From: JBBPYA01 sp038200385
Lineage (GTDB): Bacteria > Actinomycetota > Actinomycetes > Mycobacteriales > Geodermatophilaceae
Assembly (NCBI GenBank): GCA_038200385.1
Contig: JBBPYA010000088.1
Location: 1 to 6,820 of the forward strand
DNA length: 6,820 nt
Direction of reading: 5' to 3'
Part shown: positions 6,259 to 6,820 of the stretch, in pieces
Numbering within the stretch: position 1 is the stretch's first letter
How the letters are laid out: each line of letters begins with the position of its first letter
Translations under genes and position numbers: made by a program
Notes under the pieces: generated by a model
What the model was told of the DNA's origin: nothing
Databases searched by the model: none
The model's input: only the letters and a program-made list of their open reading frames with translations

Positions 6259-6741
6259 CTACTTCTCTCGCCGCAGCACCGAGGCCAGCAGTCCCATGCC
6301 GCCGACCATGGCCATCAGCCCGGGCGCCGAGATCGGCGGGCCCATCGGCAGGTTGTAAGACGCCAGAGCCCAGCCGCCCGGCTTGCGGGCCACGCCCCGG
6401 GCGTGAAAGTACTCACCCGCCAACCCGTTGAGCGTGAACACGGCCGACGCGACCGGCAACGCGGTCTTGGCCCACCGCTTGCTGAACACCCCGCCGATCC
6501 CGGCCACCACCAGCGGGGGAGTGACCAGGATCGGGCTCCACATCACCTTGTTACCGAAGCTGGCCTTGTAATGCTCCAGATACACCTCCGCGCCGGTCAC
6601 TAGCGCAGCGACCGCCGTCAGCCCCGACAGCGACCGCTCGAACCGGCCGTACTCGACGTTGGCGAGCAACCGGTCAACCAGGTGCTCGGCAGCAGCCGCT
6701 GGTCCGGCCGCTGCCGTATGTGAGTCCGAATCGACTGACAT
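6259..6741 (-). CDS. Small multi-pass membrane protein of the dehydrogenase operon
   Basis: A 160-residue protein starting at ATG 6741 and ending at TAG 6261-6259. After a polar, Ala-rich N-terminus (1-30) there are four likely membrane segments at about 37-54, 67-86, 93-110 and 137-155. Distinctive spots are EVYLEHYKASFGN at 52-64, AGEYFHARGVARKPGGW at 108-124 and NLPMGPPISAPG at 130-141. His57 and His113 sit at membrane boundaries and could bind haem or contact quinone, but that is speculation. I recall similar unnamed proteins beside GMC and gluconate-dh3 genes in other bacteria, though this is memory and not a search. Position and tight spacing suggest a membrane anchor or electron-acceptor component for the dehydrogenase. 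Function is not established. Confidence 0.75.
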   Translation of the reverse strand: MSVDSDSHTAAAGPAAAAEHLVDRLLANVEYGRFERSLSGLTAVAALVTGAEVYLEHYKASFGNKVMWSPILVTPPLVVAGIGGVFSKRWAKTALPVASAVFTLNGLAGEYFHARGVARKPGGWALASYNLPMGPPISAPGLMAMVGGMGLLASVLRREK

Positions 6742-6745
6742 GGGG

Positions 6746-6752
6746 CTCCTTT
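6746..6752 (-). promoter_or_regulatory. Strong Shine-Dalgarno site of the membrane-protein gene
   Basis: On the minus strand AAAGGAG lies four bases before ATG 6741. It is the clearest ribosome-binding site in the right-hand operon and fixes the start of the 160-residue protein. Confidence 0.7.
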
Positions 6753-6766
6753 ACGTCTCAGAGTGA

Positions 6767-6820
6767 TCAGTTCTTGTCGCGGGACAGCTTGTCCTTGGCG
6801 TTGGCGAACAGGTCGGCACC
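6767..6820 (-). CDS. Unidentified gene, C-terminal end only
   Basis: The minus-strand frame entering from the right edge reads GADLFANAKDKLSRDKN and stops at TGA 6769-6767. The tail is charged and helical, rich in Lys and Asp. I do not recognise the family from 17 residues. It ends 25 nt before the ATG of the membrane-protein gene, with that gene's Shine-Dalgarno sequence in the gap, so it is probably the preceding member of the same operon. The reading frame is supported by this spacing and by the lack of any competing gene. Confidence 0.6.
   Translation of the reverse strand, partial: GADLFANAKDKLSRDKN

Noticed and set aside
5416..6603. A 395-codon plus-strand open frame
   Set aside because: It lies antisense to three minus-strand genes, including the well-supported Gluconate_2-dh3 protein, and shows only GC-driven Arg/His/Gly composition.
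1..6820. CRISPR arrays, tRNA or rRNA genes
   Set aside because: No regularly spaced repeats, cloverleaf-like sequence or rRNA-like stretches were seen on either strand.

Overview
The window is high-GC DNA whose recognisable protein fragments (IS1380, IS110 and IS3 transposases, an MMPL transporter, a sensor histidine kinase) read like an actinobacterium, plausibly a mycobacterium relative or another soil actinomycete. That placement is an inference from style and family memory; no RNA gene or other taxonomic marker is present.

The left part (about 1-3800) is a gene graveyard. It opens with the last 29 codons of a sensor histidine kinase (1-90). Next is a short chimeric ORF in which the end of an IS3-type transposase is joined in frame to an unrelated helix-turn-helix tail (164-379). 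Then comes an antisense C-terminal scrap of an SF2 helicase (518-682). It is followed by the N-terminal half of an IS1380-family transposase with three frame-changing indels (806-1450), which runs directly into the C-terminal half of an MMPL/RND transporter (1451-2290). On the opposite strand lies a broken FG-GAP/VCBS-repeat protein (3097-2400), and then an IS110-family transposase fragment with three frame changes and no C-terminal half (3227-3650). I recognise no gene in 91-157, 380-517, 683-805, 2291-2399, 3098-3226 or 3651-3815. The stretch 683-805 may hold the left end of the IS1380 copy, and 3098-3226 the non-coding left end of the IS110 copy.

The right part (3816-6820) is intact and reads entirely on the minus strand as an apparent operon. 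In transcription order it holds the last 17 codons of an unidentified gene (6820-6767), a 160-residue membrane protein (6741-6259), a gluconate-2-dehydrogenase subunit 3-like (gamma-type) protein (6252-5515) and a GMC-family flavin dehydrogenase (5522-3816). The junctions are very tight: 25 nt, 6 nt, and an 8-nt ATGGGTGA overlap. The GMC protein carries a Cys-x5-Cys-x3-Cys motif like that described for the [3Fe-4S] cluster of the FAD glucose dehydrogenase catalytic subunit. The likely picture is a membrane-associated flavin/Fe-S dehydrogenase with its small folding or assembly subunit and a membrane partner. Its substrate and electron acceptor cannot be told from the sequence. No multihaem cytochrome subunit and no Tat signal are visible.

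I did not find a convincing new defence or mobile system. The items most worth a second look are the cytochrome-less GMC module and the dense mosaic of fragments beside it.
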